From Thermodesulfobacteriota bacterium (GTDB lineage: Bacteria > Desulfobacterota_D > UBA1144 > Nemesobacterales > UBA2774): DNA of 64,000 nt. The translations under genes were made by a program, and so were the position numbers. Location of the stretch: NCBI GenBank assembly GCA_040754335.1, contig JBFMCV010000001.1, forward strand, positions 310,001-374,000, in the 5' to 3' direction. Below the pieces are notes generated by a model that saw nothing but the letters and a program-made list of their open reading frames with translations, made no database searches and was not told the DNA's origin. Numbering within the stretch: the stretch's first letter is position 1; every line of letters starts with the position of its first letter. Below are positions 55,592 through 63,611 of this stretch, one piece after another.

Positions 55592-56368
55592 ATGATGAAG
55601 GTCACTATACTCGGCTCGGCCACCTCGACGGGCGTTCCCATTATCGGATGCTCCTGTCCAGTGTGCACTTCTGCAAATCCCCGTAATAAAAGGACAAGGT
55701 GCTCGGTCTTCATTGAGGTCAGGGGCAGGAATATTCTCATCGATACGTCCACCGATCTCAGATGCCAGGCCCTGAGACACGGGATAACGAAGCTCGACGC
55801 CGTCCTTTACACCCATTCCCACGCCGACCACACCCACGGGATAGACGAGCTAAGGGTTTACAATTTCGTGAACAAGAGCCCGATCATGTGTTACGGGAAC
55901 CCGCAAACAATAGACAACATTAAAAATAACTTCAAATACATTTTCGACGGCGTGGAATCGGCCGGCGGAAAGCCCATGCTTACGCTGACCGAAGTCTCGG
56001 AAGTGTTCAGTCTCGGCAGCGTAGAGATCATACCCGTAGATGTGTTTCACGCCGACTGGACGATACTCGGCTACAGGATAGGGGGCATGGCGTACCTCAC
56101 AGACTGCAGCGGGATCCCCGACTGGTCGTGGGAGAGGCTCCGGGACCTCGACGTGCTCATCATAAGCGCCCTAAGGTATAAGCCCCATCCGGCCCATCTC
56201 AACGTGGAGCAGGCGGTCGAAGTCGCCCGGAGGTTAAAACCCGGCCTCACCGTATTCACGCACATGGGCCACGAGCTCGACTACGATACGCTCTCGAAAG
56301 AGCTCCCTCCCTCCATAGTCCCTGCATACGACGGAATGGAGCTCGAGCTCCCCGACCCGCTCACTTGA
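55592..56368 (+). CDS. PhnP-like metallo-beta-lactamase-fold hydrolase
   Basis: A 258-residue MBL-fold protein. TILGSATSTGVPIIGC and CSCPVCTSANPRNKRTR are the N-terminal zinc-binding segment of PhnP-type enzymes, followed by the THSHADHTHGID metal motif, a later DCS and a C-terminal THMGHELDY. PhnP is a cyclic ribose phosphodiesterase of the C-P lyase pathway, but no phn genes are near, so a different phosphodiester substrate is likely. Two ATG codons (55592, 55595) are candidate starts; neither has a good ribosome site. Confidence 0.88.
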   Translation: MMKVTILGSATSTGVPIIGCSCPVCTSANPRNKRTRCSVFIEVRGRNILIDTSTDLRCQALRHGITKLDAVLYTHSHADHTHGIDELRVYNFVNKSPIMCYGNPQTIDNIKNNFKYIFDGVESAGGKPMLTLTEVSEVFSLGSVEIIPVDVFHADWTILGYRIGGMAYLTDCSGIPDWSWERLRDLDVLIISALRYKPHPAHLNVEQAVEVARRLKPGLTVFTHMGHELDYDTLSKELPPSIVPAYDGMELELPDPLT

Positions 56369-56419
56369 TTCCCCGCGCAGGTAAGGGAAAATGTTGTATC
56401 GGATAAGAGAGGTGTGACT

Positions 56420-57643
56420 ATGCAGGAAGTGATAAGGAAAATCCTTCAGCCCAACGATACCAAGATCGTCCTCTGCGTGTTAGACGGTCTCGGCGGGCTT
56501 CCCAAAAACGGGAAGACCGAGCTTGAGGCCGCCTCGACCCCCAACCTCGATGAGCTTGCGAGAAAAGGCGCGTGCGGGCAGCACCTCCCGGTCGCGATAG
56601 GCATCACGCCCGGAAGCGGCGCCGCTCACCTGGGACTCTTCGGCTACGACCCTCTCAAGTATGAAATAGGCCGAGGGGTGCTCGAAGCTTTGGGTCTCGG
56701 GCTCGAGCTCACGCCGAACGACCTCGCGATAAGGGGGAACTTCGCGACCGTGAGATACGAAGGGGATACTCCTTTCGTGACGGACAGGCGCGCGGGGAGG
56801 ATTCCCACTCAGGAAAATATACGCATAGTCGCACGCATCGCGGAGAAGGTGAAGGAGATTGACGGCGTAAAGGTCTCCATAACGTCGGGCATGGAGCACA
56901 GGGTGGCCGTCATATTCACTTTCCCCGAGCCTATACCTCCGGGCGGAGACGACATACACGACACGGACCCCCAGCTCGAGGGCAAGAGCCCTCTCATACC
57001 AAAGGGAAACAACCCCAAGGCGGCGAAGGTCGCGAAGGTCATAGAGAAATTCATAAATCAGGCGGCGAAAGTAATCCGCGACGAGGAGAGGGCGAATTAT
57101 CTTCTCCTGAGAGGGTTCGCCGTTCACCCCAACCTGACCTCTTACAAGGATGCATACGGACTCAACGCGGCGTGCATTGCGACGTACCCGATGTATAGAG
57201 GCGTCGCGAAGCTCGTGGGCATGGACGTTCTCGAGGTCGAGGACATGACGATAAAGAGCGAGGTCGAGACGCTGAAGAGGGACTTCGACAAGTACGACTT
57301 CTTTTACCTCCACGTGAAGAAGACGGACAGCTACGGGGAGGACGGGAATTTCGACGCGAAGGCAAAGGTCATAGAGGAGTTCGACAGCCTCCTTCCCGAG
57401 ATCACCGCGCTCAAGCCGGACGTCATAGTCGTCACGGGCGACCACTCGACCCCTGCCGCCATGAAGTCCCACAGCTGGCATCCCGTGCCGATCCTCATAA
57501 GCTCGAAGTATGCGAGGGGAGGGGGGTCTCAGGGTTTCGGGGAGCACGACTGCGCGAGAGGCGAGCTCGGCACATTCAGGGCCGTCGATCTCATGACACT
57601 GATACTCGCCCACGCCGGCCGGCTCCAGAAATACGGGGCTTGA
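56420..57643 (+). CDS. apgM: Cofactor-independent phosphoglycerate mutase, archaeal (ApgM) type
   Basis: A 407-residue alkaline-phosphatase superfamily enzyme. IVLCVLDGLGGLP holds the first metal-binding Asp, ITPGSGAAHLGLFGYDP contains the active-site Ser, and VVTGDHSTPAAMKSHSWHPV and GFGEHDCARG provide the remaining metal ligands. It interconverts 3- and 2-phosphoglycerate in glycolysis. It belongs to the shorter ApgM branch, common in archaea and scattered bacteria, rather than the ~510-residue GpmI. The ATG at 56420 has GAGAGGTG five bases upstream; a GTG six bases earlier is the alternative. Confidence 0.93.
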   Translation: MQEVIRKILQPNDTKIVLCVLDGLGGLPKNGKTELEAASTPNLDELARKGACGQHLPVAIGITPGSGAAHLGLFGYDPLKYEIGRGVLEALGLGLELTPNDLAIRGNFATVRYEGDTPFVTDRRAGRIPTQENIRIVARIAEKVKEIDGVKVSITSGMEHRVAVIFTFPEPIPPGGDDIHDTDPQLEGKSPLIPKGNNPKAAKVAKVIEKFINQAAKVIRDEERANYLLLRGFAVHPNLTSYKDAYGLNAACIATYPMYRGVAKLVGMDVLEVEDMTIKSEVETLKRDFDKYDFFYLHVKKTDSYGEDGNFDAKAKVIEEFDSLLPEITALKPDVIVVTGDHSTPAAMKSHSWHPVPILISSKYARGGGSQGFGEHDCARGELGTFRAVDLMTLILAHAGRLQKYGA

Positions 57644-57661
57644 TTTCTTTTCTTTCAATTT

Positions 57662-57680
57662 CCCCCTTAGAAAAAGGGGG
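57662..57680. repeat. G-run hairpin CCCCCTT/AAGGGGG
   Basis: Arms CCCCCTT (57662-57668) and AAGGGGG (57674-57680) with a five-base loop, followed by ATTAAGGGGGATTT. It directly follows apgM and could reduce read-through, but lacks a U-run immediately after the stem. Confidence 0.55.
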
Positions 57681-57701
57681 ATTAAGGGGGATTTAATTTT
57701 T

Positions 57702-57740
57702 GTCATTGCGAGGTTCCAAAGGAACCGCAGCAATCTCGTC
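57702..57740. repeat. TGTCATTGCGAGG...CAATCTC repeat
   Basis: GTCATTGCGAGGTTCC and GGAACCGCAGCAATCTC form an imperfect palindrome with GGTTCC/GGAACC arms. A second, less palindromic copy with the same ends is at 57791-57832. Confidence 0.6.
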
Positions 57741-57917
57741 TTTTCCTTTTTGTCATTCCCGACACCGGTCGGGAATCCAGTTCCTTATTCTGTCATTGCG
57801 AGGGAGCATAGAATGCGAACGCGGCAATCTCATGAAAAGACTATATGCTGAAACAAGTTCAGCATGACGGAAAAAAGAACGGCAAGTTCGTTTCAGTATC
57901 TCATCTTTTTTTCAATT

Positions 57918-57963
57918 CCCTCCTTTTGTAAAGAGCCTGTCCTGAGCTCGTCGAAGGGAGGGG
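57918..57963. repeat. CCCTCCTTCGAC element, reverse copy
   Basis: Reverse-complement counterpart of 49516-49556: CCCTCC, TTTTGTAAAGAG, CCTGTCCTGAGCTCGTCGAA, GGGAGGG. The flanking CCCTCC and GGGAGGG form terminal inverted repeats. Confidence 0.6.
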
Positions 57964-57984
57964 TAGTGTGGATTTGTTTTTTAT

Positions 57985-58099
57985 CTGTCATTTCGAACGA
58001 ATGTGAGAAATCTATTTTTTTACCCGTTCGTCCTGAGCCTGTCGAAGGACACACAATGTGTGTTGACGTACGGTCCTTCCCATTCATCTCTGCCCTACC
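57985..58099. repeat. Composite dispersed repeat, copy B
   Basis: Counterpart of 41659-41774. It carries CTGTCATTTCGAAC...GAGAAATCT, then a GTCCT-GAGCCTGTCGA-AGGAC hairpin (58030-58050), then CACACAATGTGTG, CCTTCC and CTCTGCCCTACC. Confidence 0.65.
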
Positions 58100-58201
58100 A
58101 ACATATCGTATGTCAGAGGCGACTCGCCGCCCCTTGAAATCTCCCGCCTTTGTGCTAACTTATCTTTTCCCTCGACTTATGCTAGTCTTTATCTGACGAG
58201 T

Positions 58202-58287
58202 GCCGAAGTGGCGGAACTGGCAGACGCGCCATCTTGAGGGGGTGGTGCCTTCCGGGCGTGTGGGTTCGACTCCCACCTTCGGCACCA
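58202..58287 (+). tRNA. tRNA-Leu (anticodon GAG)
   Basis: An 86-nt class II tRNA with encoded CCA. The acceptor stem is GCCGAAG/CTTCGGC, the anticodon stem CCATC/GGTGG (one G-T pair) with loop TTGAGGG giving anticodon GAG, then a long variable arm and the T arm GTGGG-TTCGACT-CCCAC. It decodes CTC/CTT leucine codons. Confidence 0.97.
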
Positions 58288-58382
58288 ATTTCCCTCGTTT
58301 CTTTCCCCTTAACACTCCCTTAACATTTCTTCTTTATAATCGGTGATTCTAATTTTATAATAGGTGTGGAGGAGAGACACTC

Positions 58383-58625
58383 ATGGATCCGAATTCCGGA
58401 GCTAAACGGCTGATGGGGTACGCATATCTGGTGGTATTCGCGAACGACGATACCATCAGCGAGGGGGAGCTTCAGATGCTCGAGAAGATCGCGCTCGAGG
58501 ACAAGGTTATCGACGAAGACGAGAAGAGGATATTGAGGATGATATTCTCCCGCGTCACGAAAGAGCAATTAGCCGATGCCGTCTGGAAAGAGATTTCCAA
58601 ATTCCGGGAAGAGAACGATATCTAG
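58383..58625 (+). CDS. Small TerB-like helical protein
   Basis: An 80-residue acidic, all-helical protein. FANDDTISEGELQMLEKIAL followed by EDKVIDEDEKRILRMIF shows the repeated Asp/Glu-rich turn pattern of TerB/DjlA-type domains. There is no signal or membrane segment. GGAGGAGA lies 8 nt before the ATG. It follows tRNA-Leu and stands alone. The family assignment is tentative and function unknown. Confidence 0.65.
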   Translation: MDPNSGAKRLMGYAYLVVFANDDTISEGELQMLEKIALEDKVIDEDEKRILRMIFSRVTKEQLADAVWKEISKFREENDI

Positions 58626-58752
58626 CCAAGGTTAGGTCGTATGTAGTCTCTCATTATGTTGCACACGCCTCCTGTGGGCACCTCATACCTGCAAGTTACA
58701 GCTTAATCATCCATTACGTCTGCGGCTAGTCGCTATAGACTTATGAACGTAC

Positions 58753-58791
58753 AACCCGTTCATACTTCGACATGCTCAGCACGAACGGGTT
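58753..58791. repeat. REP-type hairpin AACCCGTTC/GAACGGGTT
   Basis: Perfect nine-base arms around CATACTTCGACATGCTCAG-type sequence, a relative of the CTTCGACAAGCTCAGGA family seen at 49521 and 58030. Confidence 0.65.
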
Positions 58792-58862
58792 AGGCTTGGT
58801 TGTTGGTTTATATTGAAGAGGGCAAAGTCCTGATTACTTTATATACAAAATGTTGCATTTAT

Positions 58863-58908
58863 GTACAGCTATTTTCGGTCAAATTCAGCGCGTGATATCG
58901 TGCTGTAC
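58863..58908. promoter_or_regulatory. Possible enhancer-binding site upstream of sigma-54 promoter
   Basis: GTACAGC (58863-58869) and GCTGTAC (58902-58908) are exact inverted copies 32 nt apart, centred about 118 nt upstream of the predicted transcript start. Distance and symmetry fit a bacterial enhancer-binding protein, by inference. Confidence 0.3.
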
Positions 58909-58975
58909 GCAGCCTGTGGTGATTAATCCTGCGATTGCGGATGATTAGCGACTGTAGATTCCACCGGCCTGCATC

Positions 58976-58991
58976 TGGTACGATATTTGCA
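58976..58991 (+). promoter_or_regulatory. Sigma-54 (RpoN) promoter of the sulfite/nitrite reductase gene
   Basis: TGGTACGATATTTGCA has the invariant GG and GC ten bases apart and differs from the consensus TGGCACG-N4-TTGCA at one position (C to T). The start site would be near 59003, leaving about 100 nt of leader before the ATG at 59104. Confidence 0.75.
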
Positions 58992-59103
58992 CTACTTTTG
59001 GAGGATGAGGCGCTGGATTTGCGTAAATGCCCATCAGTATATAAAATAAACATAAAACCGCAGTGCTCGTTAACAACCACAACTACATACGTAGGGAGAA
59101 GTC

Positions 59104-61272
59104 ATGGAGGTTAAGGTAAAGAAGAAATCTATGAAAGAAATAAAGGCGGGCCTGCCCCCGGTAGTCAGGGAGGAGCTCGACCTTTTCGATAACCAGATTC
59201 AGGACTACCTGTCCGGGCTTACCGGGGAAATAAAGTTCCAGAAGATTCGCCTCCAGCTGGGCACTTACGCCCAGCGCCAGGAAGGCGTCCAGATGCAGCG
59301 CATCAAGATACCCTTCGGCGGACTCACTTCCGACCAGCTGAGGAGGCTCGCGGACGTTTCCGATAAATACGCGAGCGGTTTCATGCACCTCACGACGAGA
59401 CAGGACGTCCAGCTTTATTACATCAAGCTAAGCACAGTGCCCAACATGATGCGGGAGCTCGCGGACGTGGGTATCACCACCCGAGAGGCCTGCGGAAACA
59501 CGGTCAGGAACGTTACCGCGTGCCATCAGTCGGGCGTCTCGCCGACTGAGACCTTCGACGTCACTCCCTACGCCGAGGCGTTCAAGAATTTCATGCTCAG
59601 GAACCCGATCTGCCAGAACATGGGGAGGAAGTTCAAGGTATGTTTCGAGGGCTGCCAGGACATAGACCACGCCGGGGTCAGGATACACGACCTCGGGTTC
59701 CGCGCGCGGGTCAAGATGATAGACGGCGAGCTCAGGCGCGGCTTTCAGGTCCACGTAGGCGGCGGTTTAGGCGCCTCTCCCTCGCTCGGCTACCTGTGGA
59801 CCGAATTCCTGCCAGTCGAGGACATGATTCCTTTCTCTGCGGCGGTAGTACGCGTATTCGACCGTTACGGGGAGCGCAAGGTGCGTATGAAGGCGCGCAT
59901 GAAATTCCTCGTCAGGAGCTTGGGCTGGGACGAATTTAAGAAGAGAGTGGAGGAAGAATGGCTCAACCTCAGGGTCGACCCGTCGTGGAATAATTATCTG
60001 AACGAGATAAAAGAAGACAATACGCCTCCGGATTTCCCGGCCTCTATTCCTCCAGCTCCTCAGGGGATCGAATCCGACCCTGAATACATAAAGTGGAGGG
60101 AATCGAACGTACTTCCCCACGCGAAAGAAAACTACTCGATGGTGAATGTCAGGATTCACCTCGGTGACCTCAAATCCGGCAAGGCGAGGGAGCTTGCAGA
60201 CATCGTGGACGTCTATTCGGCGGGCGAGCTTCGCATCTCGATACTACAGAATTTCATACTCCGCTGGGTCCCGAAGACTGCGCTTCCGTCTCTCTACGCG
60301 GCGCTTAAAGAAGCCGATCTCGCCTACACGGGGGCAGACACGTTCGGGGACATCACCGCGTGCCCCGGCGCGGACACGTGCCGCCTCGGGATAACCTCGG
60401 CCAAAGGCCTCGCAGATCACCTCACCGGCGGTATGCAGAACGGCCTCGGGGAATTCAGGGAGCTTGCCAAAGACCTGAGAATAAAAATATCCGGCTGCCC
60501 GAATTCATGCGCGCAGCACGTCACCGCGAGCATAGGCTTTCAGGGTGCGTCGCTATCCAGGGACGGGCGGAACGTCCCGGCAGAGCAGGTGTTCGTCGGC
60601 GGGGGTTTGTACGGGGACGACACGAGGCTCGCTACCTCTATAATCAAGGTTCCCACGAGGAACGCTCCCAAGGTCGTAAAGAGGCTCCTCGAGATCTACC
60701 GCGACGAGCGGGAGGGCGACGAGCACTTCGACCTGTTTATGGAGAGGATCGGAAGGGACCGTATTAAGGACGAAATAAACCATTTCACCGAAATCCCATC
60801 GTTCGAGGAAGACCCCTCTTTCTACGACGACTGGGGACACGAGCAGGAAAATTTCGAGCTCCTTAAGGGCATGAAAGGGGAATGCGCCGGCGCGACCGTC
60901 GAGGAGAAGATACCGACGTTCTCGGACGCGCAGAAGCGTATCCAGCAGGCCGAGGCGCTGCTTACACACGGCGAGTACGCTACCTCGATCATGGAGTCCT
61001 ATCACTCCTGCGCATCGAGCGCCCACGTCCCTCTCTATACGAAGCTCGTCGACCCGTTCACTTCCGAGCAGACCATGTGGGAGTTCGAGAACCTGCTCGT
61101 GAGGACTGGCGAAGCCGACGGCAGGTGGATGGACATAAGCTCGACCCTTAAAGACAAGATAAGCCTTGAGCCCACGGCTGAGCTCGCTTCGGAGATGCTG
61201 TCTATCGCGAAGGATATATACGCCGAGTGCGAGAGGCTCCAGGCCGAGCTCGCGAAATCGTCCAAGAATTAA
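59104..61272 (+). CDS. Siroheme sulfite/nitrite reductase with C-terminal helical extension
   Basis: A 722-residue enzyme with the duplicated ferredoxin-like and siroheme-binding halves. HLTTRQDVQLYYI and REACGNTVRNVTAC are typical of the first half. The 4Fe-4S/siroheme cysteines are in ACPGADTCRLG (C-x5-C) and SGCPNSCAQH (C-x3-C). It reduces sulfite to sulfide or nitrite to ammonia; the two cannot be separated by eye. Residues about 590-720 are an extra all-helical part, AEALLTHGEYATSIMESYHS and onward, reminiscent of a HEPN-type bundle. The gene has an RpoN promoter and is followed by a 70-residue protein gene. Confidence 0.93.
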   Translation: MEVKVKKKSMKEIKAGLPPVVREELDLFDNQIQDYLSGLTGEIKFQKIRLQLGTYAQRQEGVQMQRIKIPFGGLTSDQLRRLADVSDKYASGFMHLTTRQDVQLYYIKLSTVPNMMRELADVGITTREACGNTVRNVTACHQSGVSPTETFDVTPYAEAFKNFMLRNPICQNMGRKFKVCFEGCQDIDHAGVRIHDLGFRARVKMIDGELRRGFQVHVGGGLGASPSLGYLWTEFLPVEDMIPFSAAVVRVFDRYGERKVRMKARMKFLVRSLGWDEFKKRVEEEWLNLRVDPSWNNYLNEIKEDNTPPDFPASIPPAPQGIESDPEYIKWRESNVLPHAKENYSMVNVRIHLGDLKSGKARELADIVDVYSAGELRISILQNFILRWVPKTALPSLYAALKEADLAYTGADTFGDITACPGADTCRLGITSAKGLADHLTGGMQNGLGEFRELAKDLRIKISGCPNSCAQHVTASIGFQGASLSRDGRNVPAEQVFVGGGLYGDDTRLATSIIKVPTRNAPKVVKRLLEIYRDEREGDEHFDLFMERIGRDRIKDEINHFTEIPSFEEDPSFYDDWGHEQENFELLKGMKGECAGATVEEKIPTFSDAQKRIQQAEALLTHGEYATSIMESYHSCASSAHVPLYTKLVDPFTSEQTMWEFENLLVRTGEADGRWMDISSTLKDKISLEPTAELASEMLSIAKDIYAECERLQAELAKSSKN

Positions 61273-61311
61273 CGGTGTCTGCGCCCCGGGATCCGTCGGA
61301 GAGAATCAGCC

Positions 61312-61524
61312 ATGTACATGCCGGGTACGAAATTCAGGGTCGTCCTGAAGATAAAAACGGGGGAGCAGGTTTTCGAGCCGGGGCTTGTAGGCGAGATCGT
61401 CGGCAGCGTGAGCAAAATGGTCGGTAAATCTTACAAGGTCAAGTTCGAAGACGGCAGGACCGCCGAAATACACATGGTGATAATGAACAACCAGACCCAG
61501 GTGTTGAAGGACAGCCTGAATTAG
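61312..61524 (+). CDS. Small beta-rich protein in the sulfite/nitrite reductase operon
   Basis: A 70-residue protein with GTKFRVVLKIKTGEQVFEPG and YKVKFEDGRTAEIHMVIMNN, a pattern that suggests a small SH3-like barrel. There is no signal peptide. It starts 39 nt after the reductase with GGAGAG upstream and is probably co-transcribed. I do not recognise a named family; a regulatory or electron-transfer accessory role is a guess. Confidence 0.65.
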   Translation: MYMPGTKFRVVLKIKTGEQVFEPGLVGEIVGSVSKMVGKSYKVKFEDGRTAEIHMVIMNNQTQVLKDSLN

Positions 61525-61645
61525 CATCCCCTCGTACGAGCTTCATACTCTGCGGGATACATTTTGACGTCTGTTGAACTATCCGGAAGAAAATAGTGGG
61601 ATCAATTGGCGAAACTCTGGAATACGAGAGAGGGCGGAGCCTGCG

Positions 61646-63427
61646 TTATTTTACATCCTTCGCTGCAAGGTCCGTCTTTCTCGATCCCGACTGCAGGAGC
61701 GCGTTCTGGAGCACCTGATCGAGACCGTAGATGTCCTTGTGGAAGCTCACCGAGCCGTCCTCGTTGGCCCAGGCCGTGAAATACATGATATAGACCGTCA
61801 CTGGGACGGGCAGATCGACGGTCCGGGTACTGCCCCTGTTTATTGCGGAGCGTAATGTCTCGTCGGTCCATCCCGGGTCCGAAGCGAGCACGAACTCCGC
61901 AAGCTCAATCGGCTTTTCCACCCTGATGCAGCCGTGGCTGAAATTCCTCTGCGCCCTCTGGAAATACCCCCTGTTCGGCGTATCGTGCAGGTATACGGAG
62001 TGCTTGTTCGGGAAGAGGAATTTCACCCTGCCTAGAGGGTTGGAAGGGCCCGGGTTCTGGCGGAGCCTGTAATTACCGGTAAGCACCTTTGACAGATATT
62101 CCTCCTTGGCCGAGGCTATCACGGTCTCGTCCGCGCTTTCCGTCTCCTCCATTTCGAGTCCGACTGCCTGTATGTTCCTGTTGGCCATGTAATCGGGATC
62201 CGACTTGATCATCGGGGCTATGTCGTCCCTGAAAATGCTGGGAGGAATGTTCCAGTAAGGGTTGAGGACGATATGGGTCATCTGCTCGCTGAAAATAGGC
62301 GTGTTCCATTTGGGCTTGCCCACGACGATCCTCATATTTATAGAGTCCTTATTATTCTCTACCGCATAGAGGTGGTAGTTCGCGATGTTGACGAGGACGA
62401 ATTTCTGCCCGAGGCTCTTGGGCAGAATGCGCCAGCGCTCGAGTGTCAGCTCGATCTGGTTCACTCGTTCGCTTGCCGGCACGTTCAGCGATTCGAGAGT
62501 TGAATCTCCTACGACTCCGTCAACGTAGAGTCCGTTCGTCTCCTGATATTTCCTCACGGCCTCTTCGAGCGTCTGGTCGAAAACGTCGCTCCCGAGCGCC
62601 TGTCCGTCGAGCTCCCCGGTAACAACTAGCCTCTCCTTAAGCGCTGTGACCCTCTCGCCCCTCGCTCCTTTTCTCAGCTTCTGTCCCCCGGGTACGGGTT
62701 TCCATCCGCCCGCGGCTTCATATTCCCTGTATTCGACGAGCGCGGTCTTCAATCTGCCGTAGACCGGATAATCCGGAAGGAGACCGTTCAGCGTTTCGTC
62801 GATCTTGTTTTCGTTCACCGCCGTGACGAGCAGCCCGTTCAGGTCGACGGGCTTTTCCCCGAAAACGAGCTCGAGGTTGATCTGCTCGGGGCTTATTTGC
62901 CCGTATAGCAGGTCGCTCGCGTATTTAAGGAACGAGTTCGAGAGCAGTATGTCGAGCTCGGCGAGCAGTTCCGGAGTGGGCAGTTTGCCCGATCCGCTTA
63001 CAGCTTTTATTCTCGAAAGCGTATGATCGATCTGTTTGATGTTGTATTTATCGGGGTTGAGGCCTTCCCTGTAGCTGTCCTGGATCGCCTCCACCATATC
63101 GCTGCACTGGGGCTTGGGGCCGTCGTCTCCGACCCAGACCGGCTGATAGCTCAGGCTCCGGTATAAGGCGGGTAAGGAGCCGTAGAATTTCACGCTCTCG
63201 TTATCGATGACGATTGACTTGGGAGCCTCCGGATTATCCACCTTCTGCCTTATTATGCCGCTTGTAAGACTGAGCAGCGTTTCCGGGGACTGCGGGGACG
63301 AAACGCCTGTTTTGTCGGACGTCTTTTCCTGCGGCTGAATGCAGCCCGCCATTATCATGCCCGAAAGCGCGAGCGCAGCTATGACTGCCGCCAGTCTTTT
63401 TCTTCTGAATACAGTCATTTTATTCAT
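61646..63427 (-). CDS. Murein L,D-transpeptidase lipoprotein (LdtD/YcbB type)
   Basis: A 593-residue protein. The signal ends in the lipobox IMAGC, so it is a lipoprotein. A helical scaffold domain (about 60-240) precedes a peptidoglycan-binding domain (KLRKGARGERVTALKERLVV, about 255-320). The YkuD catalytic domain follows, with FSHGCIRVEKP holding nucleophile Cys500. It forms 3-3 cross-links in peptidoglycan, by family. The ATG at 63427 or a second ATG nine bases later may be used; neither has a clear ribosome site. Confidence 0.93.
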   Translation of the reverse strand: MNKMTVFRRKRLAAVIAALALSGMIMAGCIQPQEKTSDKTGVSSPQSPETLLSLTSGIIRQKVDNPEAPKSIVIDNESVKFYGSLPALYRSLSYQPVWVGDDGPKPQCSDMVEAIQDSYREGLNPDKYNIKQIDHTLSRIKAVSGSGKLPTPELLAELDILLSNSFLKYASDLLYGQISPEQINLELVFGEKPVDLNGLLVTAVNENKIDETLNGLLPDYPVYGRLKTALVEYREYEAAGGWKPVPGGQKLRKGARGERVTALKERLVVTGELDGQALGSDVFDQTLEEAVRKYQETNGLYVDGVVGDSTLESLNVPASERVNQIELTLERWRILPKSLGQKFVLVNIANYHLYAVENNKDSINMRIVVGKPKWNTPIFSEQMTHIVLNPYWNIPPSIFRDDIAPMIKSDPDYMANRNIQAVGLEMEETESADETVIASAKEEYLSKVLTGNYRLRQNPGPSNPLGRVKFLFPNKHSVYLHDTPNRGYFQRAQRNFSHGCIRVEKPIELAEFVLASDPGWTDETLRSAINRGSTRTVDLPVPVTVYIMYFTAWANEDGSVSFHKDIYGLDQVLQNALLQSGSRKTDLAAKDVK

Positions 63428-63504
63428 TGCCGATTATCAGATTTCAGCCGAATTGTCATTCAGCCCGCGTACATAACCCCGGTTTAATCAATAATCAAGA
63501 ATAG

Positions 63505-63537
63505 CTGAAATTTCCGTGCGTGTTAACGAAATTTCAG
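63505..63537. promoter_or_regulatory. Inverted repeat upstream of the L,D-transpeptidase gene
   Basis: CTGAAATTTC (63505-63514) and GAAATTTCAG (63528-63537) are perfect ten-base arms. They are enclosed by a second pair, CCGAATTG (63449-63456) and CAATTCGG (63539-63546). A minus-strand TATAAT lies just beyond, near 63553-63559. This may be an operator pair or a leader hairpin. Confidence 0.4.
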
Positions 63538-63611
63538 TCAATTCGGCATTTTTATTATAATGCCAAACTTATATATTGGCTATCCCGGATAGCACAAATT
63601 TCTGTCGGTTT

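Larger units (their letters stand above)
57644..58201. other. Intergenic repeat cluster upstream of tRNA-Leu
   Basis: The 558-nt region is almost entirely short palindromic elements: the hairpin at 57662-57680, TGTCATTGCGAGG...GCAATCTC copies (57702-57740 and 57791-57832), CCCGACACCGGTCGGG (57758-57773), ATGCTGAAACAAGTTCAGCAT (57845-57865), the reverse CCCTCC element (57918-57963) and composite copy B (57985-58099). Comparable repeats are familiar from many environmental genomes. No gene is supported. Confidence 0.65.
58626..59103. other. Intergenic region upstream of the sulfite/nitrite reductase gene
   Basis: The 478-nt gap contains a REP-type hairpin (58753-58791), a spaced inverted repeat GTACAGC/GCTGTAC (58863-58908) and a sigma-54 promoter (58976-58991). 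A short minus-strand frame here lacks a ribosome site and typical codon use and is not called. Confidence 0.6.

Noticed and set aside
57662-57680. Rho-independent terminator after apgM
   Set aside because: The stem is good but the following sequence is ATTAAGGGGG rather than a T-run; it fits a dispersed repeat better.
56480-57733. 417-codon open frame antisense to apgM
   Set aside because: It lies opposite a gene with all catalytic motifs and begins in repeat DNA.
58859-59080. Minus-strand frame of 73 codons upstream of the reductase gene
   Set aside because: No ribosome site, atypical composition, and it overlaps the sigma-54 promoter.
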